Positions 29,601 to 41,616 of a stretch of 64,000 bases of DNA are shown piece by piece. Numbering within the stretch: position 1 is the first letter of the stretch; the number at the start of each line of letters is the position of its first letter. The notes under the pieces were generated by a model that worked only from the letters and a program-made list of their open reading frames with translations, was not told where the DNA came from and did no database searches. The stretch comes from Aquabacterium humicola. GTDB lineage: Bacteria > Pseudomonadota > Gammaproteobacteria > Burkholderiales > Burkholderiaceae_C. The stretch covers positions 682,001-746,000 of the forward strand of contig NZ_JARGNB010000002.1 in the NCBI RefSeq assembly GCF_030167915.1, written 5' to 3'. Both the position numbers and the translations under genes were made by a program.

Positions 29601-30761
29601 ATGCGCACGTCCCGCCTTCCGAGCCTTTCCCTCGTCCTCCTGACGGCCGCCGTGTTGGCGGCGTGTTCGAAGACGCCGCCGCCCGAGGAGCCGCTGCGCG
29701 CGGTGCGCACGCTGACCGTGCAGACGGCCAGTGTGGCCGGCAGCCATGAATACGCCGCTGAGGTGCGGGCGCGCACCGAGTCGCGCCTGGCGTTCCGCGT
29801 CAACGGCAAGCTGGTCAAGCGACTGGTGAATGCCGGCGATACGGTCAAGGCCGGCCAGCCGCTCGCGCAGGTGGATGCGCAGGACCTGCGCCTGAACCAG
29901 GAGGCTGCGCAGGCGTCGTTGACGGCCGCGCGCGCCAACCTCGACTGGAGCGAAGTCGAATTCAAGCGCTACAAGGAACTGCGCGACCAGGGGTTCATCA
30001 GCGGGGCCGAGCTCGACCGCCGCGAGGCCGCGCTGAAGTCGGCCCGCGCGCAGGCCGACCAGATCCGTGCCCAGGCCGGCGTACAGGCCAACCAGGCCAG
30101 CTACTCGCTGCTGACGGCGGACACCGCCGGCGTGATCACCGGGGTCGATGCCGAACCCGGGGCGGTGGTCTCGGCGGGAACGCCGGTGCTGCGCCTGGCC
30201 CACGACGGGCCGCGCGACGTCGTCTTCTCCGTGCCCGAGGACCGCGTCGCCGCGATGCGCGCGCTGCTGGGCAAGCGTGATGCGCTGAAGGTCAGGTTGT
30301 GGGGCCAGGACGGCTCGTTCGGCGCCACGGTGCGCGAGCTGGCCGCCGCCGCCGATCCGACCACGCGCACCTTCCTGGTCAAGGCCGACATCGGCGCAGC
30401 GCCGGTGCGGCTGGGCCAGACCGCCAGCGTGATGATCGAGTTGCCGGCCGTCGACGGCCTGGTGCGCCTGCCGATCGCCGCGGTGTTCGAGCAGCAGGGC
30501 AAGTCGACCGTCTGGACGCTCGACCGCGAATCGATGACGGTCAAGCCGCGCCCGGTTCGGGTGGCGGGCGCCGACGGCAACCAGGTGCTGATCGGCGGCG
30601 GCCTGCAGGCCGGCGAACGCGTGATCACCGCGGGCGTGCACACGCTGACGCCGGGGCAGCGCGTGCGCCTGTACGACGAGCCGGGCTCGGCGTCGACGCC
30701 GCGCGCCATCGCGTCGGCCGAGGCCGTGCAGGTCTCGACGACCGCCATCGCCAAGCGCTGA
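29601..30761 (+). CDS. RND efflux periplasmic adaptor lipoprotein (MFP)
   Basis: A 386-residue membrane-fusion protein linking an inner-membrane RND pump to an outer-membrane channel. It has a lipoprotein signal with lipobox VLAAC (Cys22), biotinyl-lipoyl half-motifs (RVNGKLVKRLVNAGDTVKAG, then SLLTADTAGVITGVDAEPG), a coiled-coil hairpin (about 95-165) and a beta-barrel domain. GGAG precedes ATG 29601. It lies 23 nt before the pump gene and is under the promoter at 29495-29523. No outer-membrane channel gene is present. Confidence 0.92.
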   Translation: MRTSRLPSLSLVLLTAAVLAACSKTPPPEEPLRAVRTLTVQTASVAGSHEYAAEVRARTESRLAFRVNGKLVKRLVNAGDTVKAGQPLAQVDAQDLRLNQEAAQASLTAARANLDWSEVEFKRYKELRDQGFISGAELDRREAALKSARAQADQIRAQAGVQANQASYSLLTADTAGVITGVDAEPGAVVSAGTPVLRLAHDGPRDVVFSVPEDRVAAMRALLGKRDALKVRLWGQDGSFGATVRELAAAADPTTRTFLVKADIGAAPVRLGQTASVMIELPAVDGLVRLPIAAVFEQQGKSTVWTLDRESMTVKPRPVRVAGADGNQVLIGGGLQAGERVITAGVHTLTPGQRVRLYDEPGSASTPRAIASAEAVQVSTTAIAKR

Positions 30762-30784
30762 ACCCGTCCCCCGGAGCCGTTCCC

Positions 30785-33700
30785 ATGAGCAACAACCCGA
30801 GCCCGGGTGGCCCGACCTCGCGCTTCAATATCTCGCGCTGGGCCCTCGAACACCCCGCGCTGACGCGCTACCTGATGGTGGTGATGCTGGTGCTGGGCTT
30901 CGCCGCCTACTTCCAGCTCGGCCAGGACGAGGATCCGCCCTTCACCTTCCGCGCGATGGTGGTGCAGGCCCGCTGGCCCGGCGCCACGGCGCAGCAGATG
31001 GCCGACCAGGTCACCGACAAGATCGAGCGCACGGTGCAGGAAGTGCCGTACGCCGACGTGATCCGCAGCTACACCAAGCCGGGCGAGTCGGTCACCATCC
31101 TGCAGATCCGCGACAGTTCGCCGCCGAAGGAAGTGGCCAACGTCTGGTACCAGGTGCGCAAGCGCATCGGCGACATGCGCAATACCCTGCCGCCGGGCGT
31201 GCTGGGTCCCACCTTCAACGACGACTTCGGCGACGTCTACGGCTCGATCTATGCGCTGTCGGCCGACGGCTTCAGCGACGAGGAACTGCGCGTCTTCGCC
31301 GAGGACGTGCGTTCGCAGCTGCTGCGGGTGCCGGACGTCGCGAAGGTGGAGGTCTTCGGCGCCCAGCCGGAGAAGATCTTCGTCGAGATCTCGCAGAAGC
31401 GCCTGGCGCAGCTGGGCCTCGACATGAACCAGGTGCTGGGCCAACTGGCGGCGCAGAACGCGGTCGAGAGCGCCGGCGTGATGGAAGCGGGCGCGCAGAA
31501 CCTGCAGGTGCGCGTCGGTGGCGCCTTCAGCTCCGTCGAGGACCTCAAGCGCTTCCCGATCCGCGGCTTCAATGCAGCCACCTCGACCGCCGGCACGCTG
31601 CAGCTGGCCGACATCGCCGAGGTCCGGCGCGGCTTCGTCGATCCCCCGGCCGTCAAGGTGCGGCACCAGGGCAAGCCGGTCCTCGCGCTCGGCATTTCGA
31701 TGGCCAAGGGCGGCGACATCATCGCGCTCGGCGAAGCGCTGAAGACGAAGACGGAAGCCATCCGCAAGCATCTTCCGGCCGGCATCACGCTGTCGCAAGT
31801 GCAGGACCAGCCGCAGGCGGTGTCGCGATCGGTGGGCGAGTTCGTGCGCGTGCTGGTCGAGGCCATCATCGTCGTGTTGGCGGTCAGCTTCATCAGCCTG
31901 GGCCTGCACACGCGGCCGCTGCGCATCGACATCTGGCCCGGCCTGGTGGTGGCGATCACCATCCCGCTGGTGCTCGCGATCACCTTCGTGACGATGTACT
32001 ACTGGGGCGTCGGCCTGCACAAGATCTCGCTCGGCTCGCTGATCATTGCGCTCGGCCTGCTGGTCGACGACGCGATCATCGCGGTCGAGATGATGGTGCG
32101 CAAGCTCGAGGAGGGCTACGACAAGATGCGCGCCGCGACCTTTGCGTATGACGTGACATCGATGCCGATGCTCACCGGCACGCTGATCACCGCCGCGGGA
32201 TTCCTGCCGATCGGCCTCGCGAAATCGACCGTCGGCGAGTACACCTTCGCGATCTTCGCGGTGACCTCGGCGGCGCTGGTGATCTCGTGGCTGGTGTCGG
32301 TGTACTTCGTGCCCTTCCTCGGTGCGAAGCTGCTGCACACGCGCGTGCGCGCCGGCGCGGATGCCCACGGCACCCACGAGCTCTTCGACACGCCGTTCTA
32401 CGAGCGCTTCCGCCGCGTCGTCGGCTGGTGCGTGGACCACCGCTGGGTGACGATCGGCGCGACGCTGCTGCTGTTCGGCCTCGGCGTCGCCGGCATGGGC
32501 AAGGTGCAGCAGCAGTTCTTCCCGGACTCCAGCCGGCCGGAGATCCTCGTCGACCTGTGGTTGCCCGAAGGCTCGACGGTGCGCGAGAGCGAAGCCGTCG
32601 CCAAGCGCTTCGAGGCGCGCATGATGAAGGAGCCCGGCATCGAGACGGTCAGCACCTGGATCGGCTCCGGCGTGCCCCGCTTCTATCTGCCGCTGGACCA
32701 GATCTTCCAGCAGACCAACGTCAGCCAGGCCATCCTGCTGCCGAAGGACCTCGCGACGCGGGAGCGCCTGCGCAAGTCGCTGCCGGCGCTGCTGGCCAGC
32801 GAGTTCCCGGAGGCGCGCGGCCGGGTCAAGTTGCTGCCCAACGGCCCGCCGGTGCCGTACCCGGTGCAGTTCCGTGTCGTGGGTCCCGATCCGAAGCAGG
32901 TGCGCCTGTGGGCCGACCAGGCGAAGGAGATCGTGCGCGCGAACCCGAAGATGCGCGGCGTCAACGACAACTGGAACGAGCAGGTCAAGGTGCTGCGCCT
33001 GGACGTCGACCAGGACAAGGCGCGTGCGCTCGGCGTCAGCAGCCAGTCGGTCGCGCAGGCTTCGCGCACCATCCTCACCGGCACCACCGTCGGCCAGTAC
33101 CGCGAAGGCGACAAGCTGGTCGACATCGTGCTGCGCCAGCCGCAGGAGGAACGCAACGCCATCACCGACGTCGGCGACGCCTACCTGCCGACCGCCAGCG
33201 GCCGTTCGATCCCGCTGATGCAGGTGGCCAAGGTCGATTTCGTCTGGGAGCCGGGCGTGCTGTGGCGCGAAGGGCGCAAGTACGCGGTGACGGTGCAGGG
33301 CGATGTGGTCGACGGCGTGCAAGGCCCCACCGTCACCAAGGAGCTGTGGCCGAAGCTGCAGGAACTGCACAAGCGCATGCCGGCCGAGTACGGCATCCAG
33401 GTGGCCGGCGCGCAGGAGGAAAGCAGCAAGGGCACCGGCTCGATCGCCGCGGGCGTGCCCATGATGCTGTTCATCATCTTCACGCTGCTGATGCTGCAAC
33501 TGCAGAGCTTCTCGCGCGCGATGCTCGTCTTCCTGACCGGCCCGCTGGGCCTGGCCGGCATCGCCGCGGCGCTGCTGCTGCTCGACCGGCCGTTCGGCTT
33601 CGTCGCGCTGCTGGGCGTGATCGCGCTGATGGGCATGATCATGCGCAACTCGGTGATCCTGATCGACCAGATCGAGCAGGACCGGGCGGCCGGCCGGCCG

Positions 33701-33946
33701 GCCTGGGAGTCGATCGTCGAAGCCGCGGTGCGCCGCTTCCGCCCGATCGTGCTGACCGCCGCGGCCGCGGTGCTGGCGATGATCCCGCTGTCGCGCAGCG
33801 TGTTCTGGGGTCCGATGGCGGTGGCCATCATGGGCGGCCTGATCGTCGCGACGGCGCTGACGCTGCTGGCGCTGCCCGCCATGTACGCCGCATGGTTCCG
33901 CGTCAAGCGGGGCGACCCAGGCGCCGCACCGGCGGTGCACGGCTAG
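30785..33946 (+). CDS. RND multidrug efflux transporter (AcrB/HAE1-like)
   Basis: A 1053-residue proton-driven inner-membrane pump. It has the N-terminal TM1, two large periplasmic loops and 12 TM helices. The TM4 block GLLVDDAIIAVEMMVRKLEEG carries the paired Asp of proton relay, split here as GLLVDDAIIAVEMM. Other conserved parts: VFGAQPEKIFVEI, LITAAGFLPIGLAKSTVGEY, GVIALMGMIMRNSVILIDQI and RFRPIVLTAAAAVLAMIP. Length is typical. The substrate is unknown. A terminator follows directly, so the transcript is adaptor-pump only. Confidence 0.94.
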   Translation: MSNNPSPGGPTSRFNISRWALEHPALTRYLMVVMLVLGFAAYFQLGQDEDPPFTFRAMVVQARWPGATAQQMADQVTDKIERTVQEVPYADVIRSYTKPGESVTILQIRDSSPPKEVANVWYQVRKRIGDMRNTLPPGVLGPTFNDDFGDVYGSIYALSADGFSDEELRVFAEDVRSQLLRVPDVAKVEVFGAQPEKIFVEISQKRLAQLGLDMNQVLGQLAAQNAVESAGVMEAGAQNLQVRVGGAFSSVEDLKRFPIRGFNAATSTAGTLQLADIAEVRRGFVDPPAVKVRHQGKPVLALGISMAKGGDIIALGEALKTKTEAIRKHLPAGITLSQVQDQPQAVSRSVGEFVRVLVEAIIVVLAVSFISLGLHTRPLRIDIWPGLVVAITIPLVLAITFVTMYYWGVGLHKISLGSLIIALGLLVDDAIIAVEMMVRKLEEGYDKMRAATFAYDVTSMPMLTGTLITAAGFLPIGLAKSTVGEYTFAIFAVTSAALVISWLVSVYFVPFLGAKLLHTRVRAGADAHGTHELFDTPFYERFRRVVGWCVDHRWVTIGATLLLFGLGVAGMGKVQQQFFPDSSRPEILVDLWLPEGSTVRESEAVAKRFEARMMKEPGIETVSTWIGSGVPRFYLPLDQIFQQTNVSQAILLPKDLATRERLRKSLPALLASEFPEARGRVKLLPNGPPVPYPVQFRVVGPDPKQVRLWADQAKEIVRANPKMRGVNDNWNEQVKVLRLDVDQDKARALGVSSQSVAQASRTILTGTTVGQYREGDKLVDIVLRQPQEERNAITDVGDAYLPTASGRSIPLMQVAKVDFVWEPGVLWREGRKYAVTVQGDVVDGVQGPTVTKELWPKLQELHKRMPAEYGIQVAGAQEESSKGTGSIAAGVPMMLFIIFTLLMLQLQSFSRAMLVFLTGPLGLAGIAAALLLLDRPFGFVALLGVIALMGMIMRNSVILIDQIEQDRAAGRPAWESIVEAAVRRFRPIVLTAAAAVLAMIPLSRSVFWGPMAVAIMGGLIVATALTLLALPAMYAAWFRVKRGDPGAAPAVHG

Positions 33947-33970
33947 AATCGCGGGTTTACCGGATCGCCG

Positions 33971-34006
33971 AGGGGGCGCCGGAAGTCCGGCGCCCCCTAG
34001 CCTTTT
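33971..34006 (+). terminator. Intrinsic terminator after the RND genes
   Basis: AGGGGGCGCCGG (33971-33982) and CCGGCGCCCCCT (33987-33998) form a 12-bp stem with loop AAGT, then AGCCTTTT. Confidence 0.85.
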
Positions 34007-34029
34007 GAAGCACACGAGAGTGCGCACCA

Positions 34030-34116
34030 GCGCGGGTGGCGAAATTGGTAGACGCACCAGGTTTAGGTCCTGACGCCTTCACGGGCGTGCCGGTTCGAGT
34101 CCGGCCCCGCGCACCA
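34030..34116 (+). tRNA. tRNA-Leu (anticodon TAG)
   Basis: An 87-nt class II tRNA with encoded CCA. Acceptor GCGCGGG/CCCGCGC, D-arm TGGCGAAATTGGTAGACGCA, anticodon loop TTTAGGT (anticodon TAG), long variable arm, and T-arm GCCGG-TTCGAGT-CCGGC. It reads CTA, the codon doubled in leuL. It precedes tig, a conserved arrangement. Confidence 0.96.
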
Positions 34117-34147
34117 GATCCTCAATTGCCAAGCAGCAGAGTCCAAC

Positions 34148-35464
34148 ATGGCCGTGACCGTTGAAACCCTCGAGAAGCTCGAACGCCGAATCACCCTGAC
34201 GATTCCGGCGACCGACATCAATGCCGAAGTCGAGAACCGGCTGAAGAAGCTGTCGCGCACCGTCAAGGCCGATGGCTTCCGCCCCGGCAAGGTGCCGATG
34301 TCCTTCGTCGCCCAGCGCTACGGCTACTCGGTGCAGTACGAGGTCATGAACGACAAGGTCGGCGAGGCCTTCGCCAGCGCCGCCAACGAGGCCCAGTTGC
34401 GCGTCGCCGGCACGCCGAAGATCACGCAGAAGGAAGAAGCGCCCGAGGGTCAGCTGGCCTTCGACGCCACCTTCGAGATCTACCCCGAGGTCAAGATCGG
34501 CGACCTGTCGGCGATCGAGGTCGAGCGCGTGACCAGCGAGGTCAGCGACGAGGCGATCGACCGCACCGTGGACATCCTGCGCAAGCAGCGCCGCACCTTC
34601 GCGCAGCGCCCGGCCGCAGAAGGCGCCGCCGAAGGCGACCGCGTGACCATCGACTTCGAAGGCAAGATCGACGGCGAGCCCTTCTCCGGCGGCAAGGCCG
34701 ACGGCTTCCAGTTCCTGATCGGCGAAGGCCAGATGCTGGAGCAGTTCGACAAGGCCGTGCGCGGCATGAAGGTCGGCGAGTCGAAGACCTTCCCGCTGCA
34801 GTTCCCCGAGGACTATCACGGCAAGGACGTGGCCGGCAAGGAAGCCGACTTCCTGGTCACGATGAAGAAGATCGAGGCGCAGCACCTGCCGGCGATCGAC
34901 GAGGCCTTCGTCAAGTCGCTCGGGATCGCCGACGGCACGGTCGAGGCGATGCGCGCCGACGTCAAGAAGAACCTCGAGCGCGAGATCAAGTTCCGCGTGC
35001 TGGCCCGCAACAAGGCCGCGGCGATGGAAGCGCTGGTCAAGGCCGCCGAGCTCGACGTGCCGAAGGCCCTGGTCGATGCCGAGGTCGAACGCATGGGCGA
35101 GGCTGCCCGCGAGGACCTGAAGCAGCGCGGCGTCAAGGACGCCGACAAGGCACCGATCCCCAACGACATGCTGCAGCTGTTCCGCCCGCAGGCCGAACGC
35201 CGCGTGCGCCTCGGCCTGGTGGTGGCCGAGCTGGTGCGCTCGAACAACCTGCAGGCGAAGCCCGACCAACTGCAGTCGCACATCGAGGAGATGTCGCAGA
35301 GCTACGAGAAGCCCGCCGAGGTGATGCGCTGGTACCTGTCGGACCGCCAGCGCATGGCCGAGGTCGAGGCCGTGGTGATCGAGAACAACGTCACGCAGTA
35401 CGTGCTGGAGCGCGTCAAGGTGAACGACAAGGCGCTGCCGTTCGACGAGCTGATGACGGCTTGA
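34148..35464 (+). CDS. tig: Trigger factor (ribosome-associated chaperone, PPIase)
   Basis: A 438-residue chaperone that docks at the ribosomal exit tunnel. The N-terminal ribosome-binding domain has the signature GFRPGKVPMSF. The FKBP-type isomerase domain (about 160-245) has GDRVTIDFEGKIDGEPFSGG and FPEDYHGKDVAGKEADF. The C-terminal helical arms form the cradle. It is followed by a terminator, then clpP-clpX-lon, the quality-control cluster. Confidence 0.97.
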   Translation: MAVTVETLEKLERRITLTIPATDINAEVENRLKKLSRTVKADGFRPGKVPMSFVAQRYGYSVQYEVMNDKVGEAFASAANEAQLRVAGTPKITQKEEAPEGQLAFDATFEIYPEVKIGDLSAIEVERVTSEVSDEAIDRTVDILRKQRRTFAQRPAAEGAAEGDRVTIDFEGKIDGEPFSGGKADGFQFLIGEGQMLEQFDKAVRGMKVGESKTFPLQFPEDYHGKDVAGKEADFLVTMKKIEAQHLPAIDEAFVKSLGIADGTVEAMRADVKKNLEREIKFRVLARNKAAAMEALVKAAELDVPKALVDAEVERMGEAAREDLKQRGVKDADKAPIPNDMLQLFRPQAERRVRLGLVVAELVRSNNLQAKPDQLQSHIEEMSQSYEKPAEVMRWYLSDRQRMAEVEAVVIENNVTQYVLERVKVNDKALPFDELMTA

Positions 35465-35506
35465 TCTTCCGCCGCACCGCCTCACCTGGAGGCGGCATGG
35501 AGCGAG

Positions 35507-35532
35507 AAGGGCGCCAAAGGCGCCCTTTTTCT
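35507..35532 (+). terminator. Intrinsic terminator of tig
   Basis: AAGGGCGCC (35507-35515) and GGCGCCCTT (35519-35527) pair around AAA and are followed by TTTTC. Confidence 0.85.
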
Positions 35533-35542
35533 TCGGCCCGAC

Positions 35543-35570
35543 GTCCCGTGGGCCCAAGGGGCCGCGGGAC
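35543..35570. promoter_or_regulatory. Long inverted repeat upstream of clpP
   Basis: GTCCCGTGGGCCC (35543-35555) faces GGGGCCGCGGGAC (35558-35570) around AA, with one mismatch and one G-U across 13 positions. CATAAT (35570-35575), a likely clpP -10, begins at its last base, so the repeat covers the -35 area. It may be an operator or an extra terminator arm; no T-tract follows. Confidence 0.4.
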
Positions 35571-35611
35571 ATAATCGGCACAACCACCTACGAGAACGTC
35601 CGAGGACCTTC

Positions 35612-36220
35612 ATGAGCGCATTGGAGACGCAAGCCCTGGGCATGGTGCCCATCGTCATCGAGCAGTCCGGCCGCGGCGAGCGTGCCTACGACATCTACAG
35701 CCGACTGCTGCGCGAGCGCATCGTCTTCCTGGTCGGCCCGGTGAACGACGCGACGGCAAACCTGGTCGTGGCCCAGCTGCTGTTCCTCGAGAGCGAGAAC
35801 CCCGACAAGGACATCTTCCTGTACATCAACTCGCCCGGCGGCAGCGTGTCGGCCGGCCTGTCGATCTACGACACGATGCAGTTCATCAAGCCGGACGTCT
35901 CGACGCTGTGCATGGGCATGGCCGCCAGCATGGGTTCGTTCCTGCTGATGGCCGGTGCCAAGGGCAAGCGCGCCGCGCTGCCGAACTCCCGCATCATGAT
36001 CCACCAGCCCTCCGGTGGTGCGCAGGGCCAGGCGACCGACATCGAGATCCATGCCCGCGAGATCCTGAAGACGCGCGAGCAGCTGAACAAGATCTATGCC
36101 GAACGCACCGGCCAGACGCTGGAGAAGATCACCGCCGACATGGAGCGCGACTTCTACATGTCGCCCGACGAGGCCAAGGCCTACGGCCTGATCGACCAGG
36201 TGCTGCACTCGCGGCCCTGA
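35612..36220 (+). CDS. clpP: ATP-dependent Clp protease proteolytic subunit
   Basis: A 202-residue serine protease forming the tetradecameric chamber. The catalytic Ser106 lies in GMAASMGSF and His131 in [11 protein letters not shown]; the Asp follows in the [12 protein letters not shown] region. The N-terminus [19 protein letters not shown] matches the propeptide and axial-loop region. It is followed by clpX after 106 nt. Confidence 0.97.
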   Translation: MSALETQALGMVPIVIEQSGRGERAYDIYSRLLRERIVFLVGPVNDATANLVVAQLLFLESENPDKDIFLYINSPGGSVSAGLSIYDTMQFIKPDVSTLCMGMAASMGSFLLMAGAKGKRAALPNSRIMIHQPSGGAQGQATDIEIHAREILKTREQLNKIYAERTGQTLEKITADMERDFYMSPDEAKAYGLIDQVLHSRP

Positions 36221-36326
36221 GCTGGCGACGCGCAGGCGGGGAAGACCGGGATCCTTTCCAGGGAATCCCGCTCCGGCTGCTTGGACTATCATTGATTAGC
36301 ACCTACCGTACCTAAGCGCGTTACAC

Positions 36327-37598
<1,272 letters not shown>

Positions 37599-37693
37599 CC
37601 GACTGAGGGTCCGGCGGGCAGCGCCCCCCGCCGCACCGTCCTTGCATTCGCCCGCTCGGGCCCCATGTCGGTCCGAGAAAGAGAGGTTCCTCC

Positions 37694-40120
<2,427 letters not shown>

Positions 40121-40128
40121 CCCGGGAA

Positions 40129-40165
40129 GAAATTTGCCGTCCCGCTTGCGGGACGGCGAAATTTC
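40129..40165 (+). terminator. Long hairpin after lon
   Basis: GAAATTTGCCGTCCCG (40129-40144) pairs with 40149-40165 (CGGGACGGC, bulged G, AAATTTC) around CTTG. There is no long T-tract, so termination may be partial. It overlaps the -35 box of the next promoter. Confidence 0.6.
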
Positions 40166-40175
40166 GATCTATACT
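40146..40175 (+). promoter_or_regulatory. Candidate promoter of tRNA-Gly
   Basis: TTGCGG (40146-40151), 18-bp spacer, TATACT (40170-40175), about 38 bp upstream of the tRNA. The -35 lies in the loop and 3' arm of the lon terminator. Confidence 0.5.
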
Positions 40176-40212
40176 GCGAGCTTCGCTGAACAGCAATGAA
40201 CGGCGAAACAAA

Positions 40213-40288
40213 GCGGGAGTAGCTCAGTTGGTAGAGCGCAACCTTGCCAAGGTTGAGGTCGCGAGTTCGAGACTCGTCTCCCGCTCCA
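40213..40288 (+). tRNA. tRNA-Gly (anticodon GCC)
   Basis: A 76-nt cloverleaf with CCA. Acceptor GCGGGAG/CTCCCGC, anticodon stem CAACC/GGTTG with loop TTGCCAA, and T-arm GCGAG-TTCGAGA-CTCGT. Confidence 0.96.
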
Positions 40289-40297
40289 GATTCATCG

Positions 40298-40326
40298 AAA
40301 AGGGAAGCTAGCAGCTTCCCTTTTTT
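40298..40326 (+). terminator. Intrinsic terminator after tRNA-Gly
   Basis: AAAAGGGAAGCT (40298-40309) pairs with AGCTTCCCTTTT (40313-40324) around AGC, with TTTTTT at the end. Confidence 0.85.
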
Positions 40327-40374
40327 GTCAGAATGCCCGGCCACGACACCGGGTGCTCTGTGACCCAGGTCCGT

Positions 40375-40448
40375 GGCGCGATAGCAAAGCGGTTATGCAC
40401 CGGATTGCAAATCCGTTCAGCCCGGTTCGACTCCGGGTCGCGCCTCCA
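40375..40448 (+). tRNA. tRNA-Cys (anticodon GCA)
   Basis: A 74-nt cloverleaf with CCA. Acceptor GGCGCGA/TCGCGCC, anticodon loop TTGCAAA, T-arm CCCGG-TTCGACT-CCGGG. Its outermost anticodon-stem pair is a C-T mismatch, a minor variant. Confidence 0.95.
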
Positions 40449-40458
40449 GAACATCTCG

Positions 40459-40491
40459 AAGGGCCTCGCCGATGGGTGAGGCCCTTTTTTG
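40459..40491 (+). terminator. Intrinsic terminator after tRNA-Cys
   Basis: AAGGGCCTCGCC (40459-40470) pairs with GGTGAGGCCCTT (40475-40486, one G-U) around GATG, followed by TTTT and G. Confidence 0.85.
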
Positions 40492-40533
40492 TTTGGCCTC
40501 GATAATGCGCCGCTCGCGCGCACTGCGCGGCCT

Positions 40534-40624
40534 GCCCGGATGGCGAAATCGGCAGACGCAGCGGACTTAAAATCCGCCGCCCCCTGATCGGGGCATGCGG
40601 GTTCGATCCCCGCTCCGGGCACCA
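40534..40624 (+). tRNA. tRNA-Leu (anticodon TAA)
   Basis: A 91-nt class II tRNA with CCA. Acceptor GCCCGGA/TCCGGGC, anticodon stem GCGGA/TCCGC with loop CTTAAAA (anticodon TAA, reads TTA), long variable arm CGCCCCCTGATCGGGGCAT, T-arm GCGGG-TTCGATC-CCCGC. No terminator follows before the convergent murI, 3 bp away. Confidence 0.95.
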
Positions 40625-40627
40625 AGG

Positions 40628-41431
40628 TCAGAGATCGCTCTGAACGACCTGCACCGCTTCACCAAGCCAGCGTTCGACCGCGCGCTGCACCCCCTCCACC
40701 GGCCCCGTGGCTTCGATCGACAGCGCACCGCGACCGAGTGCGGGCGCATCGCTCGCCACGGGCAGCAGCGCGCGCACCCGGCGGCACACCGCGTCGGCGG
40801 TATCGATCAGCACGACATCCGGCCCGAGCCGGCGTGCGAAGCGCTCGGCGACCAGTGGGTAGTGCGTGCAGCCGAGCACGACGGTGTCGACTTCCGCCGC
40901 GACGAGTTCGGCGCAGGCCTCGTCGACCAGCGCATCGATCGCCGCGTCATCGCCGGCATCGACGGCGTCGGCCAGTCCCGGGCAGGGCTGCAGCCGAAGC
41001 TCGGCGCGCCGCCCGTGTTCGTCGATCAACGACCGCAGGCGGGCGCTCTGCAGCGTGGCCTCGGTGGCGATCACCGCGACCCGGCCTCGGCGGCTCGTCG
41101 CGATCGCTGGTTTGACCCCCGGCTCGACGCCCACGAACGGCACGCCGGGCCAGCGTGCGCGCAGGGCGCCGATCGTGTGCGTGGTGGCGGTGTTGCACGC
41201 GACGAGCACCAGGATCGCGCCGCGTCGTTCCAGCAGGTGCTGCGTCAGTGCGCTGCAGCGCTCGACCAGCCACGCCGGCGTCTTTGCGCCGTAGGGCAGG
41301 TGGCGGTTGTCCGCGATGTAGCTGACCGCGCACTGCGGCATCTCGCGCCGCAGGCGCCGCAGCACCGACAACCCGCCGATGCCGGAATCGAACACGCCGA
41401 TGTGCGGTGGAGTCGACGGGCCGGCGTTCAT
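40628..41431 (-). CDS. murI: Glutamate racemase
   Basis: Makes D-glutamate for peptidoglycan. The 267-residue cofactor-independent racemase has HIGVFDSGIGGLSVLRRL, the first catalytic Cys79 in VACNTATTHTIG and the second in VLGCTHYPLV, with the usual Asp in the FDSG motif. It is convergent with tRNA-Leu, and its start lies 185 bp from etfB, divergent. Confidence 0.95.
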   Translation of the reverse strand: MNAGPSTPPHIGVFDSGIGGLSVLRRLRREMPQCAVSYIADNRHLPYGAKTPAWLVERCSALTQHLLERRGAILVLVACNTATTHTIGALRARWPGVPFVGVEPGVKPAIATSRRGRVAVIATEATLQSARLRSLIDEHGRRAELRLQPCPGLADAVDAGDDAAIDALVDEACAELVAAEVDTVVLGCTHYPLVAERFARRLGPDVVLIDTADAVCRRVRALLPVASDAPALGRGALSIEATGPVEGVQRAVERWLGEAVQVVQSDL

Positions 41432-41517
41432 CGGCGCGCAGTGTAGAGGTGCGCCTGGAGTGCCGCGTCCAAACGGTCACCTGGATGACAGCCTTGCGGG
41501 CATGGCCGCCTAAAATA

Positions 41518-41529
41518 GAACGATCGTTC
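41518..41529. promoter_or_regulatory. 12-bp palindrome in the murI-etfB spacer
   Basis: GAACGATCGTTC is a perfect palindrome, directly after a TAAAAT (41511-41516). GAACG/CGTTC half-sites are common in TetR-family operators of acyl-CoA metabolism. Confidence 0.45.
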
Positions 41530-41576
41530 GATTTTGTCGGGCGCAGCGGCTGACCCGCGGCTTAGAATTCTTCCGG

Positions 41577-41592
41577 TTTACGTAAACGTCAA
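41577..41592. promoter_or_regulatory. LiuR-like operator upstream of etfB
   Basis: TTTACGT and ACGTCAA flank AA, a near-perfect inverted repeat (one mismatch); the inner GTTTACGTAAAC (41576-41587) is fully palindromic. It lies between TAGAAT (41563-41568, possible -10) and the etfB ribosome site. I recall the MerR-type regulator LiuR of branched-chain amino acid and fatty acid catabolism having a similar TTxACGT/ACGTxAA motif; this link is from memory. Confidence 0.45.
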
Positions 41593-41616
41593 TTCAACCT
41601 GCAGGAGCCACGCGAC

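Noticed and set aside
30101-34057. 1318-codon open frame on the minus strand
   Set aside because: It is antisense to the RND adaptor/pump, with His/Arg/Asp-rich composition typical of a GC-rich shadow frame and no domain.
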